Below, one piece after another: positions 12,501 through 23,795 of a stretch of 64,000 bases of DNA. Made by a program: the position numbers and the translations under genes. Below the pieces are notes generated by a model that worked only from the letters and a program-made list of their open reading frames with translations, was not told the origin of the DNA and searched no databases. Position 1 is the first letter of the stretch; each line of letters begins with the position of its first letter. Source of the DNA: Monosiga brevicollis MX1. Taxonomy: Eukaryota > Opisthokonta > Choanoflagellata > Craspedida > Salpingoecidae. The stretch is from the NCBI RefSeq assembly GCF_000002865.3, contig NW_001865045.1, positions 985,788 to 1,049,787 on the forward strand, written 5' to 3'.

Positions 12501-12610
12501 TCCATACACACACATACACACACACGCACGTACACGCACACGCACACGCATGCGCGCGTGCAAACCGAGCCCAAACGACGAGGCAAGACAAACCTATCAA
12601 AGTGAGCCAT
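9525..12610 (-). CDS. RTCB: RtcB-type RNA-splicing ligase
   Basis: RtcB joins 2',3'-cyclic phosphate and 5'-OH ends, in tRNA splicing and in XBP1-type mRNA repair. Twelve exons read by hand (12594-12610, 12288-12411, 12043-12189, 11848-11947, 11629-11762, 11353-11481, 11120-11212, 10615-10908, 10445-10525, 10086-10304, 9707-9856, 9525-9602) sum to 1566 bp, about 521 residues against 505 in human. Hallmarks include [12 protein letters not shown] with the metal-binding Cys, [28 protein letters not shown], the [10 protein letters not shown] metal site, [19 protein letters not shown]-type guanylylation loop and the terminal [10 protein letters not shown]. The first exon encodes only MAHFD plus part of Ser. 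The loop carrying the conserved His for guanylylation is present. Confidence 0.97.
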
Positions 12611-13374
12611 TGCAAAAGTGGCCGAGCCGGTCGCACAAGATCGTCGAGGAGGAGCTCCACAATACGTGCCTACGCCCGATCACCCAGCCTGCCAAGGTCA
12701 AAAAAAGCCAAAATTGTCGCCCATCCACATCAAACCCACGTGATAATGACACCCCGCCGACCAACGCACCCAGGACCAGGAGCAGGAGCAGGACCAGGAC
12801 CAGCCGCCGCCACCCAAACCCACCGCTCTCTGTCGCCCCCGTGTGTGTGGCCTCGTGCAGATGTGTGCGCGATAAAATGATGACAACAGAGAGACAGAGA
12901 GAGAGGAGAGAGATTGAGAGGTTGAGAGGTGTAGAGAGACAGAGATTGAGAGGTTGAGAGACAGAAGGGGAGAGAGACAGAGAGACAGAGAGACAGAGAG
13001 ACAGAGAGAGAGAGAGAGAGAGACAGAGAAAGAGACAGCAAGCTGTAAGTAGTTATGCCATCATTGTCATCCAGTGGTTAAAGTGTGAGATATATTACAG
13101 TATCACAAGTAAGCCCAAGTGACAAGCCGGTGTGTGCCTTGTGCCTGCTGCCTGCTGCCCGGTGCTGCCCGGTGCTGCCTGCTGTTACTGCCTGGTGCTG
13201 GGATGGCCCTTGACTGAGAGTGTCGACAATTGTGATGCCGGTACAGGACCCAGAGCCAGGTGCAAGTGGCTTGAAACTCACCAAGGCAGACTCACTAGGT
13301 CAAGGGCCCTACCTCTTGACAGCGAACGGGTTGCTCGCAGACCGCCAGGTGCCTTGGGCACCAAACTATCAGCC
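12611..13374. other. Divergent intergenic region with (GA)n and AGAGAC repeats
   Basis: The space between RtcB (minus) and the TLC gene (plus) probably holds both promoters. Interrupted GA-rich repeats fill about 12885-13035, with repeated gagaggttgagag words. About 13140-13200 has several ctgcctgctg-type short repeats. A mixed (CA)n tract at 12505-12550 lies in RtcB intron 1. Confidence 0.7.
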
Positions 13375-15454
13375 ATGCCCAACTCCTGGCAGTATGATTT
13401 GCCCATGGACCTGTTTAACACGGTGGCCAGTATGTTGATTCTCCGACTCAATGCCGTGTGGAGGTGTGCCGCATGGGCTAGTGGCTAACTCATGTTTTAA
13501 CCGTGACCAACCTCTTGCCTTAGCGGCGTGTGGCGTGGACACCTTGCTGGCTGCCGGAGCCCTGAGCTTCTTCATGTGCTCAAGCCTCTCCATCCTCTCC
13601 GGCATTCTCTCGCGCATGCTTTCCAAAGTGCGTAACCACACGAACCTCTTCTTGCTACCTGCCACATGTCGCCTGCTCTGCCCGTGTCAACCAGACTTGG
13701 TGTGACCGTCACAGCACACGCTGACAGCTGCATCCCACTCGACTCCCAATGACTTGTTGTTGCTGAATGGCTCTGCAGACCTACTATCGTCTGAATCTCA
13801 AGGATCAGCACCGATGGGTGAGATCCTGATTCGTGATCCTATTGTGGTACTCCCAACTTGAGACTTTGGCACATTCGCTCATGCTTGCGGGGGGCGGGCG
13901 CCTTTTGCTGCCGAATCGTTAGAACTCTGGCCTGAATCGAGCCACGATGGGCTTGATTCTAGGCCTCATAGGCCTGCGAGTGCTTTGGGAAGGACCGCCC
14001 GAGGATGTACGTGCCCCTTCACTTTCAGTCGCACCTGTTTGGCCGCACCACAAGCCTGCCCCAACTCAATCTTGGTGCTGCAACGATCGCAAATTCTGCC
14101 ACAGTTGGTGTATGGCGACCCACCTCTATTGACGCATACAGCCGCTTTTGCCCTGGGTTGGTGCTGATACCAGCCACCTGCCTGCCTGACTTTACATGCT
14201 TGAGCGCAACAACTGCAAATCAGATGTTGTAGGCCCGCAGCTCATCCCCCTGCCGTGTTGCCCCCGTGCACGGGCAACCATAGGTTTTTTCATCTTTGAA
14301 ACGCGTGACTCACTCAACATGTACTTGGCCCACGATGTCCGGGAGGAGTCGCTCATTTTTCATCACACCATGGGCGTGATTCTCTGTGCGTGTGCATCAT
14401 GCTCTTCACCTTTCATGGTGTACCACCGCCCATCATGACATGTGCGCAACCGGATGAATCATAGATCTGTTGACATTTTACTCGCGCTCCTACCTCTACT
14501 TTGCCTGCGTTGTCCTCGTTCAGGTATGCAGAAATTTTCACATGCCACGCCATCCCTGTTTTCCTTCTTTAGGCCAGGCCGATCTTCTCAAGCAAGCATT
14601 TGATGTTTTTTTTGTTTTTTTTTGTTTTTTTTTTTATCGAATGGGTTTTTGGTTTGTAGGAACTGCATGCGCCGTTCACCCACATTGGATGGATTTTGAC
14701 CAAACAAGGGCGCGATGCACACTGGATTTGGGATGTCAATCAAGTTGGTGCCACTGGTACCTTTGCTGACATACCTAGGCTCGCTTTTCATACGTCTGCA
14801 ACCGCCCTCGGCTTATACGTGATTTGGATGCCACTTGCACACAGTACATTTTGATCACGCTCTGGGTTTTATGTCGCAACTGCATCGACTTGATGGTCTG
14901 GCTGCGAATTCTTCTTAATATTCCTTACGGGTACGGCCGCATGCAATACGTCGGTACTTGCCTACGCAACACGCCCACGCGCTGCATCATGCCATCGCCT
15001 GCTTGCCTCTGCCGAGTAGAGTTCTCGGTGGACCCATTATCCCACTCTTCTACGTACTCGGAGGAGCATTTCTACTCTCAGCAGTGCTGAATCCGTATTG
15101 GTTGAAGCTCAAGATCATGCAGGTAACACTCAAGCACGCATCCTCCTTGAAAGTGAGAGCAACAATTGGGCGATGTAACTCACCCTCTGCCGTCGTGGCT
15201 GCTGACGATACACACAGGTACGACGACGCAATGAGAAATATGCACGCCTCTGGAAAGGCGGGGCAGCGCGCTTGCAAGCTGCAGGCGCTGACTTTCAGAT
15301 GGTGCAAGAGTTGACGGGGCAGCAGGTTCGTCTTCTTTGCTCCAAGGTCCCTTCCATGAAACAGGTAGCCAATGCTTGCTCATCTTTCCGTGCCATGCGC
15401 ATCCAGGTGCGGCCCCGCCGCGAACACACGACAGAGGCGAACAGTGTCTCATGA
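13375..15454 (+). CDS. TLC-domain multi-pass membrane protein
   Basis: Spliced exons encode a TRAM/LAG1/CLN8 domain, as in the TLCD/TMEM56 group and ceramide synthases. The ATG at 13375 gives MPNSWQYDLPMDLFNTVA. Exon 2 (13524-13627) is a hydrophobic span; exon 3 (13779-13817) is TYYRLNLKDQHRW; exon 4 (13923-14006) is hydrophobic. A later exon near 14280 has the signature FETRDSLNMYLAHD and SLIFHHTMG, carrying the TLC double His. Further on come ELHAPFTHIGWIL and MVWLRILLNIPYG. The final exons give a basic cytosolic tail (VRRRNEKYARLWKGG). It lacks the Lass motif and Hox domain of ceramide synthases, so it is more likely a TLCD-type lipid or membrane protein. Middle splice sites are approximate. 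Confidence 0.75.
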
Positions 15455-15619
15455 ACGACCTTGCCAAGTTGGATGTTTGAATTTCTGTTGAATTCCTTCA
15501 TGCCCCAGAAAAAAAAAAAACACAAGAAGAAGCAAGGACCCCTTTCAAAAACCCCCAAAAGAAAGAGAAAGAAAGAGAAAGAGACACAAGAGAAGGAAAG
15601 GGGAACGGGAGAGAAGGGG

Positions 15620-15734
<115 letters not shown>

Positions 15735-16027
15735 CATCAAACAACAACTCAAGAATGGAATGAAGGATGGGTGTAGGCCTTGGGGAAGCATTGCTGTCGG
15801 GTAAAAACAGCAGCGCGGGCACAAATGTGGTCAGGAAGCCATCCAACACACAAACGCGAGCACACTCACGGAACAAATCAAATCGAAAGGAAAGGGCGAG
15901 GGCGTGTCTACATGCAAGTCGGGCTCAGCCAGGGGTGGTTGGAGTCATGGGGCTAGCAATAACTCCTTTTGGCCATCATCAGTCATGAGATTGGTGGCGG
16001 CTAGGACAAGTCTGTGGCTCTGGGCAT

Positions 16028-16884
16028 TCAAGCCGAAGAAGGAGTCTTGGCGGAGGATTTCTTCTTGTCCTTTGGTCGCTTCTTCATGTTGGCCATTTTA
16101 GCGCGAAGGAGGATGCTATATTCCTGGCTCGACGAGCCAAGGCGGTACATGATGGGGGCAGGGCATAGCGTGAGGAGTGCGTCAAGAGCAGGCTGTGCCC
16201 TGAACGGCTAGGACAGGCAAGTCTTACGGAGCGAAACTGCTCAAGATGGTCAGGCAAAACCTATGTTGCAGCCCAGGCGCAGGAAGCACCCCACCCCGAG
16301 AAAAAAGTGCAAATGTGTTACAAGAGAGGCGACGATGAGTGTAAACCAAGCACGCTACTGTTGTCCAAAAGCGTGGGCGTCCAATATGTGCGAGAACTTG
16401 GGCTTGGAGTTGGGTGTGGAAAGCCATCTGCGACGCGGTCAAAACAGACCTCGGTGCTCATTTTTTTCCGCCCGAGGGTAGCTCGGATGACAATTGTGGG
16501 TGGGGTGGCTTGGGATGAGTCCTTCGCCTCGGCCTTGGCTTGTGCTTTGGACTTGAACGTGACTAGATGCCCGATGCCGCACCCGAGCGAGGGTTGAGGT
16601 CAGCGAACCACGCAATCGCGCACGGCAGGACGTGAAGCGGGTCGCATCAGTTGAGTATGCAGCAGTTTGCCATCACAAACCTGGCTTCATGGTGATGAAG
16701 ACCGAGCCCTTGTCTTTTTCACTCGCGGTGTCAAAGAATCGTGTGAGTCCAGAGAGGAACTGTTGCAAAAGCGCCAAAGCAAGACGTGAAGCGGTGAGCC
16801 CGGCCCAATGATCAAAGCGCGCAAAAGCCAACCAGAGCCCCTTGTGCCCACGCACGCACGCACCGAATCATTTGAAACGCGCAT
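16028..16884 (-). CDS. SRP14: Signal recognition particle 14 kDa subunit
   Basis: SRP14 forms the Alu-domain heterodimer with SRP9 and mediates elongation arrest. Five exons (16864-16884, 16681-16759, 16450-16562, 16228-16260, 16028-16123) sum to 342 bp, giving 113 residues. Key matches to human SRP14 are FLSGLTRFF, KGSVFITMK, TIVIRATLGRKKMST and EYSILLRAKMANMKKRPKDK, the last matching the human YSNLLRANMDGLKKRDKK region. The tail is Lys-rich as in the family. The first exon (MRVSNDS) is inferred from a GTGCGT donor and in-frame joining; the rest is firm. It is somewhat shorter than human SRP14 (136). Confidence 0.92.
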
Positions 16885-17016
16885 CTTGCTGGCCCGCTAC
16901 TCTTGCCGACACAGGCAATCAGGCCTCTGCTCATCTATTCACCCCCAGAAGCACCGCAGGCCTGCGTACATTCACCAATTGGACCCGAGACCTCAAACGA
17001 CGATGTGATGTGAGAC

Positions 17017-17223
17017 CAGAGAGAGAGAGAGAGAGAGAGAGGCAGAGACAGAGAGAGAGACAGAGACAGAGACAGAGACAGAGAGAGAGACAGAGACAGA
17101 GACAGAGACAGAGACAGAGACAGAGACAGAGACAGAGACAGAGACAGAGACAGAGACAGAGGCAGAGACAGAGGCAGAGACAGAGACAGAGACAGAGACA
17201 GAGACAGAGACAGAGAGAGAGAG
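17017..17223. repeat. (GACAGA)n hexanucleotide array
   Basis: About 200 bp of gagaca and gagaga units, mostly perfect GACAGA. A second array with the same unit lies at 45025-45148. Long Gln/Arg or Leu/Ser open frames here are artefacts of the repeat. Confidence 0.95.
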
Positions 17224-17289
17224 TCTTGTGATCGTGGCACACGAGCAAAAGTGTATTGTATATCACACTTGAAGAACAATGCCAAATTT

Positions 17290-19317
17290 AGCTTGTGTTT
17301 AGATGCAAATGTTCGAACAAGGCATTCTTTTTTCTTTTTGGCGACACTGGAGCGGATGGCAGCCAGGGCAGACCGCTAGAGGAGGTGAACGGGCTGAGCT
17401 CACTGAACAATAAGCATGTTCAAGACCATTTCCAGTTGGCAGGTCTGTTGGCGCCTGTCCACAAGTGGCTATCCTTGTATCCGATTGATGTTTTCAACGT
17501 GATCTCATCGGACTGGTGTGAATAATTAGACTCTGCCGAATCTTGACCTCTTGGGGCACCACTACGGTTGCCGTGTCGTTCGCAGCGGCCATCGACTGTA
17601 CTTTCTCGGTTGGTTCGCAAGACCACGCGCAAGCAGAATCCCTTTCCGTTGGCTCATACACCGTATCCTTGCTTTGTTCTTGACATGCAGGTGGCAATAG
17701 CATCAGTCTTCAAAATGCAAACATAGGTGTCAGCATCTTTGACTTGCGGACACATGAATGGACTGCCGGCGAACTTTGCCCTGATGAAGATTACGACAGT
17801 GGTACGGAGAAGCTCCGAGCAAGCTTTTTCTGGCCCACCGCCTTCTCCTCGCCTGTCTTCGCCAGCCCTGGTTTGCTCGGACAAGCTCACAGTGCATCCC
17901 GACAACCTCGCAGGCTACATTCAACACTCCCCTGGTGGCACTGCCGTCAACTACCTTGATCGCTTTATCATCAGCCACGGTGGATTTGTGGGCAACTCAA
18001 GCTCAAATCAGGTATCTTTGCACCAACGCATACCCTCGCCTCCTGGAAGGAGGTGTCTGTTTCTTTATTTGCTATTTATGTATTTTTTTATTTGATTTCT
18101 TCGTGCACCAACCAAACGTACCTTGTTGTGATTGACGAGCCGCTTGTTTTGTTTCCCTTCTGACACGCGATTTGGCGCCACCAGCTCTCCTTCTTCGACA
18201 TTCACACCTCAAAGCAGGTTCATGTGATCGGCCGGCCCAGCATGTTCGAGGAAGACGATCTGACAGACACAGAGGAGCCGATTGCTTTTCCCCGCTTCCA
18301 TCCACACGAACACTCAGTGGAGGGTGACCCTTCGGTCGATATCCAAAGCATCACAGTCAAAGGCGACTGGCCTCGGGCCCGTGATAAACACTGCGCCTGC
18401 ATCCATGGACCCTTTATGATTCTCATGGGTGGCTGGGCACGCTTTAGCGAGCTGGACGATTTGTACCGCGACGAAGGCCAGGACCACGCCCACATCAGTG
18501 CTGAACATACCAATCAAGCCTGGCTCAGCAGCATGCATATCCTTGATCTCCGCGATCTTTTCACCCGCCAGGAAGTGACATGGCATCGAATCGCCATCGA
18601 CAAGGGCGTGCCCTGGCCAGCTCCGCGTGCAGCCTTCACATTAACGCCCGCACCGACACAGCACTGTCTGTACCTTTTTGGGGGCCGAACTAAGGACGCT
18701 CGCTGCAACGACTTTTGGCGCTTTGACCTATTGCGCGGTGAATGGACCGAGTTGGCCCCGACCAATGCTGCTGATCAGGATCGACCAGCGCCCCGCTCGT
18801 GGCACGTGGCAGAACTGCTCCATGACCGCTGGCTGTACATTCAGGGAGGGCTTACGGTGCGCGACCACGCCCCGCCACACGGTGATCTATGGGCATATGA
18901 CACCTGTGAGGCCCAATGGCATCGCATCGATGCCCCCGTGCATGCACGGCTTTGGCACGCATCATGCCTGTGGAACGAGACCCTACTCCTGTTCGGAGGC
19001 GCCGTCCGCCGGCAACCATTGCGGACACAGGTCATCGGCCCTGCCGTTTGCCTCCTCCAGCTCGCTCTTCCCTCCCTCGAGCAATTGTGTCTGCGTGCCT
19101 GTGCCAAAGACATGCCGCAAGCTGAAGTGAGTTTACAAACGCAGTCATCTGCCTTGCCATTGCCCTCAACAGTCAAGCAAATTAGTTGTGTTCTGCTTGG
19201 CGTTTTTATCTGCGTTTCTCACGCGTGTGTATGAACATTTAAAAATCCGCCCTGTAGGCTGCAGCCAAGCTTCCGACCAGTCTTGCACGACGACTCTCCA
19301 ACGTTGTGCTTCACTAG
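17290..19317 (+). CDS. Kelch-repeat beta-propeller protein
   Basis: Spliced exons on the plus strand give successive kelch blades. Exon 17530-17612 contains GCRVVRSGHRLYFLGG, joining to NSISLQNANIG and SIFDLRTHEWTAGEL. Then follow PPPSPRLSSPALV and YLDRFIISHGGF, and after an intron LSFFDIHTSKQVHV. The long exon from about 18190 to 19125 carries the blades ACIHGPFMILMGGW, LYLFGGRTKDARCNDFWRFD and ETLLLFGG. The C-terminus, SLEQLCLRACAKDMPQAE plus the last exon AAAKLPTSLARRLSNVVLH, is a helical tail ending at 19317. The 5' end is unresolved; an exon at about 17320-17450 (LFGDTGADGSQG) may begin the propeller. The client or partner is unknown. Confidence 0.8.
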
Positions 19318-20493
19318 TTGTGGGTTTCAACTCATGGATATTTCTATGTTACTTTTTTGGGTGGTATCCGTCCTGCCCAGCACAGCCAATGTGATACCGT
19401 GTGCATCCATTGCTAACGCGTCCGCCGTGCGTGATCGTTCATCGAAACCTTGACCTTTTTGTGTAATATTTTAAACGAGATTCGAAGCTCGAGGGTTTCG
19501 TCAGTGCCTGATGAACACTCAATTGTTCAAAAAATCTTTCTTGCTCTTTTTTTTTTCTTTCAAAGAACAAGCAGGCCAGTCAGAACACAATCGTCATAAA
19601 CATCCAAACTGGAGAAACAACCTCGAGAGATAAGAAGGAATGTGTCCATCTCGCCTGAGGTAGGCAAAAGTCAAATGGTGACATAAAAACGAGCAACGAG
19701 AAGATGAACCCGTTTGTTGCTTTGACCAAAAGAGAGCAAGAAAGATACATGAGAGAAACCTAAGCAGAGTAAAATGGAAGGTACAAGGAAGCGAGTCAAA
19801 AAAAGTGGAGGTGAAAAGTCAACTTCACCACCTAAAATGAAGACGTGATAAAATGATTCACAAGATAAGAATGTAGAGTAAAAGCGATAAGGGGAAACCA
19901 AGGGAAAAAAAGAAAAAAGAAACTAAACAAGACTACAAAAAAGAATGAAGCGATATAGAATGATGGCAAAATACGAAAAGATGGATGAGAGGCTCCCATA
20001 GCAATGGGGATGCACACGAGATAAGATGATTTGAGTTGAACACACAGCAACCGCTTACACAGGCAATGTAAAAAAAATAAGGCCAGCGGAAGCTTTTGCA
20101 TATAATATGCACGCAGAGGCGAATAAAGCCAAGAGGATGGCAGGCAAAGTCTGGGCGATAAGCGACTTGCAACAGCCAAAAACAAATGTCCACGATACCG
20201 TGGACACAGCATGGACCGCCAGCCCTAACACGAGGGCTGGGGAATGATCAAGTGAAACCAAAAAGATGGAAAACAAAACAAAAAGTAAAGGGAAGACTGA
20301 AAGAATAAGCATGAAAATGGGAATAATGATGATGAAATCAAGGGAAAACAATGGGGATCGTGCGCTCCCCAAAATAGCTTGGGATGGACTAACGAGGTTA
20401 TGATGGAAAAAAAAAAAAAAAAAGAGAGAGAGAGAGAGAAAATCAAAAACAAAAAGAAAGAAGAAAAAAGGGGAAAAAGGGGCCATGCCAACT
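19318..20493. other. Long untranslated or intergenic stretch
   Basis: Purine-rich on the plus strand, with many short A runs, and no coding signal on either strand. Because the C2H2 gene is transcribed on the minus strand and stops at 20494, much of this may be its pyrimidine-rich 3' UTR. A poly(A) run at 20407-20423 is followed by (GA)n. Confidence 0.5.
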
Positions 20494-22036
20494 TCAGCAG
20501 GCCGTTTGGAGATGAGGGTTGGTCGAGGGGGGTTGGTGGGCGCGCAATGCCTCACGGTTCTTCAAAAGGGTAAAGGACTGGATGAGAATGTTTCGCAGCT
20601 TGTGATCAATCGCGTCATCGTTCTCGGTTGGGCAGATCGGGGCTTGCTGGGCCAGGGCCACCAATTCAGGAAAGTCGCAGCAGGTCTGGTCGAGCCATGA
20701 GCGAATCATCTCGTCATTCTGCTGCAAGATCGCAGTGGGGGCCTCAATCTGGGCCATACCATCGGTGGCTGGTGTGGCCGAGCCATGGCTGCTAGCCGGT
20801 GAGCCAAAGGCGATGACGTTGGGGACATCCAGCAGGGTGGTGTTTGTCGTTTCTTGGGTGGTGCTAAACACCAGGGCGTGGGGCGTGAGGGATGGGGCTG
20901 CCAGTGGAGATGGTTCGAGTTGACCGTCGTTGCTGAGTGTGGCAGGAGCAACCGGAGGCAGTGCCGACTCGGGAAGGCGATTGAGGATGGAGCAAATGTC
21001 GTCCGAGGTCATATCGTTGGCAGCAAAATCAATGTCCATGTCATCGTTGAGCAGCCAGCGGTTGGCATTGGCCACGGTCGCCGTTGAGAGGGCCGACTCG
21101 GGGACTGAATCGAGAAGGGCGGCGGGGTGGGTGTTTTCATGGCTTGGGGTGAGCTCGTGAGCGTCAAAGCTGTGGCAGCTGTCGTCCGAGCTGGAGATGG
21201 CGTTGATGGTGGGGGCCGGCGAGGAGGCCATATGGTGGGTCGCACTCTCGGTCTGGGCCGGAATCGCGGCTGATTCAGAGCCAGGCAGGATGCGAGGCGG
21301 CCAGACCATGACCTCAGTGGGATGCATCGCGTCCATATGACGCTTGAGCGAGCTGCGAGTGGCAAACCACTTGTCACAAGATTGACAGGCCAGGCGCTCG
21401 CCAATGTTGTGGGCCGAAACCAAGTGATAGCGCTACAAACGAGCAAACGGGGGGCGAGGGGGGCGTAACCGTGTGAGCACCAACAGGGTTCAAAGGGGCG
21501 GAGCTAGGCAGAGGGAGCAAAGTCGGGTGATGGACTCAAGCCCAATGGCCCCAAAGCCAATGACATTTGTATACATTATCGCCCAAAACAAACCGACACC
21601 AAACATGTGCCCAGCAACAGACAAAAGCTTGTCCCTTTCTTTTTTTTTCTTTTTTCTTTCTTCTTTTCAGATGGAGGAAAAAAACAGGAAGAAAAAAAAA
21701 ACTCAAAGGGTGGGGCAAACTTACAAAGTGATCTTTGCGATAAAAAGTTCGATCGCAAATGTGGCATTCGTGGGAGGAAGCACCAGCGTCGTGCTTGCGT
21801 TCATGTCGGCGAAGTGAGGAGCGAGAACGGAAGCGGGAGTCGCAGCGAGAGCAACGCAGTCGGTTGGGAGAGCTCATGGTGGACGATGTGGCAGCGTGAG
21901 AAGAAGAAGAAGAAGAAGAAGAAGAAGAAGAAGAAGAAGAAGAAGGAGAAGGAGAGGATGAGGCAGGTTTAGGCATGAGGCAGGAAGTAGAATGACGACA
22001 AGATGTGGCGGGGATGGAGGAAATGGCCATCTGCAT
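20494..22036 (-). CDS. C2H2 zinc-finger protein, three fingers
   Basis: Two exons (21725-22036 and 20494-21432) total 1251 bp, giving 416 residues. Near the N-terminus a run of about 15 Ser is encoded by a TCT trinucleotide repeat. Three fingers follow: CSRCDSRFRSRSSLRRHERKH, split here as CSRCDSRF and SLRRHERKH; CHICDRTFYRKDHF completed across the intron by RYHLVSAH; and CQSCDKWFATRSSLKRHMDAMH, read as CQSCDKWF and SLKRHMDAMH. The remainder is long, acidic, Pro/Ala/Thr-rich and probably disordered, with DMDIDFAANDMTSDD, which suggests an activation region. A DNA-binding transcription factor role is inferred; no orthologue was recognised. Confidence 0.85.
21900..21948. repeat. (AAG)n coding microsatellite
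   Basis: A GAA/AAG trinucleotide run which on the minus strand encodes the poly-Ser tract of the C2H2 protein. Confidence 0.9.
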
Positions 22037-23261
22037 TGCACTCGCTATGCATTTGGCAGTCGATGGATATATGAAAGATTAATAATAAAAAAAACCAGGC
22101 GTGTTGAGAAGATGAAAAAAAATGCAAGCCCTTGGGTGGAAAGGTGGCAGAGAGCGGGCAGAAGGGTGGCCAAGTCGAGCTTCAGGTCAGGTCCGGGTGG
22201 CCGCGTTGACGAAGAGTATCCAAAACGTGCGGAAGAAGAGGAAAATGGCAGCCAGCAGCAGGCAGGTGTCGGTGGTTACCGAGTCGAGCGCGGCGACCAA
22301 CATTACTCTTCTCTGGTTTTGGTGCCGTGGTATCCCTCTATCTCTGGCTCTGAATCTGCGTCAGCTGCTGTCTCTAGATTTTGTTTGCTGATCCCGATCC
22401 ACCTCTTCTTTCCCCTTTGATTTCTGTGGGCCGGCCATCAACGTGTTACCTCAGGCCTCTGGCACTTTCATCCTCTCCACCCATCCTCTCTGGCTCCATC
22501 CCTTCTTCGTCTCCACCTCTGGCTCTCCACTCTCTCATCTTCTCCTTCTCTGCCTGTGGCCGGTTTTTCCTTTGCAGTGCGGGAATGGCCACAAGTGACT
22601 CTCTGAACATCAGGAGTGTGAGTTGAACCAGAAATGTGGGCTTTTCAACGCGTTGGACCCACATGGCAAAGAGAAACGTAAACAAACGGGGGGTGAAAAA
22701 TTAGTGTGAAGAGGTGTGGGGGGGAAGGGGGGTATTGTGGTGGTTGACGGTTCTGGAGGTATGTCGTGGGTGGGTGGGTGGGTGGGTGAGTCAATCCATC
22801 CGTCCACCCTACAGCGCACACATGGAAGCTGACCAGGAGTGGTGGGCTCGCAGATGCTGTGGGCAGGAGTACATGGAGAAGGTGTAACGGGAATTCACGC
22901 CAGCAACGCGTGAGTGGATGAGCATGATTTCAGCGTCATCGGCCACGCGTCGGCCCAACGCGGCCACATGCTAACCTAAAATGAATGTCAGACATGGATA
23001 GTAATGTCATTACCTTGAACATTCGCGACTTCAAAGGAAATTGCTTTCCAGATCACCAATCTGTTTCGCAACCCCACATCGTGCGCCGCGCGCCGGCTGC
23101 AAAGGTCCCACACCACTGCTCCGGATCTGTGGGCTCTCCAGACCCTCTGACATGGATGCTTGACAACGAGCACACTTTCGATACTTGCTTCACGGGCCGA
23201 ACGTGTCGCCTTGCAGTGTTGTTGATTTGTGTTTGCTGCCGCGCAAAGCAAAAGCTAACAG

Positions 23262-23296
<35 letters not shown>

Positions 23297-23795
23297 CTGT
23301 CCCACTTGGCCACAAGGTAGATGGAGCCAGTCGAGAAGATGGTGCCTACTACAGACCTACCACTTCCCATAAAAAACAAATCGCTCGGTCCCGACGGTTT
23401 TACACTTTAGTTTATGGCTCGCAGCCAAGTTTTGTCTGACAAGGATGTGAGTTTTATAGTGAAACTCCCCCTTTTAAGTGTAGTTCCCAGCCACCTTTCA
23501 CTGCTTCAAAAGGTCCCGTCATGTCTACAACAACCTCCATTACCTTTCTCATACCATCGACATTAACCTGCATATTTGCTGCCAAAGCCTCTGAAACGCC
23601 GGCCGACAACCGACTCTGAACGTCCCGCGGCCAGCTCCTGGCACCGGCTCACTGCAGTCTGCTTGCGTCCTTCCGCCGCCCTCGCCTCCGCTTCCTTCTG
23701 CCTTGATTGACGGTCGGTGCCAAGGAGCGGGTGGCCCCGTTCTCGTCGCTCGACGCGTGGTGGCGCTGTTGGCCGGCGGTGGGCACTAAATTGTC
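22037..23795. other. Intergenic region, no gene recognised
   Basis: The region 22390-22640 is pyrimidine-rich with Ser/Leu-coding noise. A (GGGT)n run at 22768-22788 and a (CA)n microsatellite at 23263-23294 are present. A frame at 22985-23250 has ordinary composition but no splice or family support. Confidence 0.5.

Noticed and set aside
13375-15454. Calling the TLC gene a ceramide synthase
   Set aside because: No Lass motif or Hox-like domain was seen; only the general TLC signature is supported.
17017-17223. Regular spaced repeats resembling a CRISPR array
   Set aside because: The units are 6 bp without unique spacers; this is a simple microsatellite in a eukaryotic genome.
22985-23320. 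Possible small gene of about 110 codons
   Set aside because: Ends in (CA)n translation, has no recognisable domain, and no supporting splice sites.
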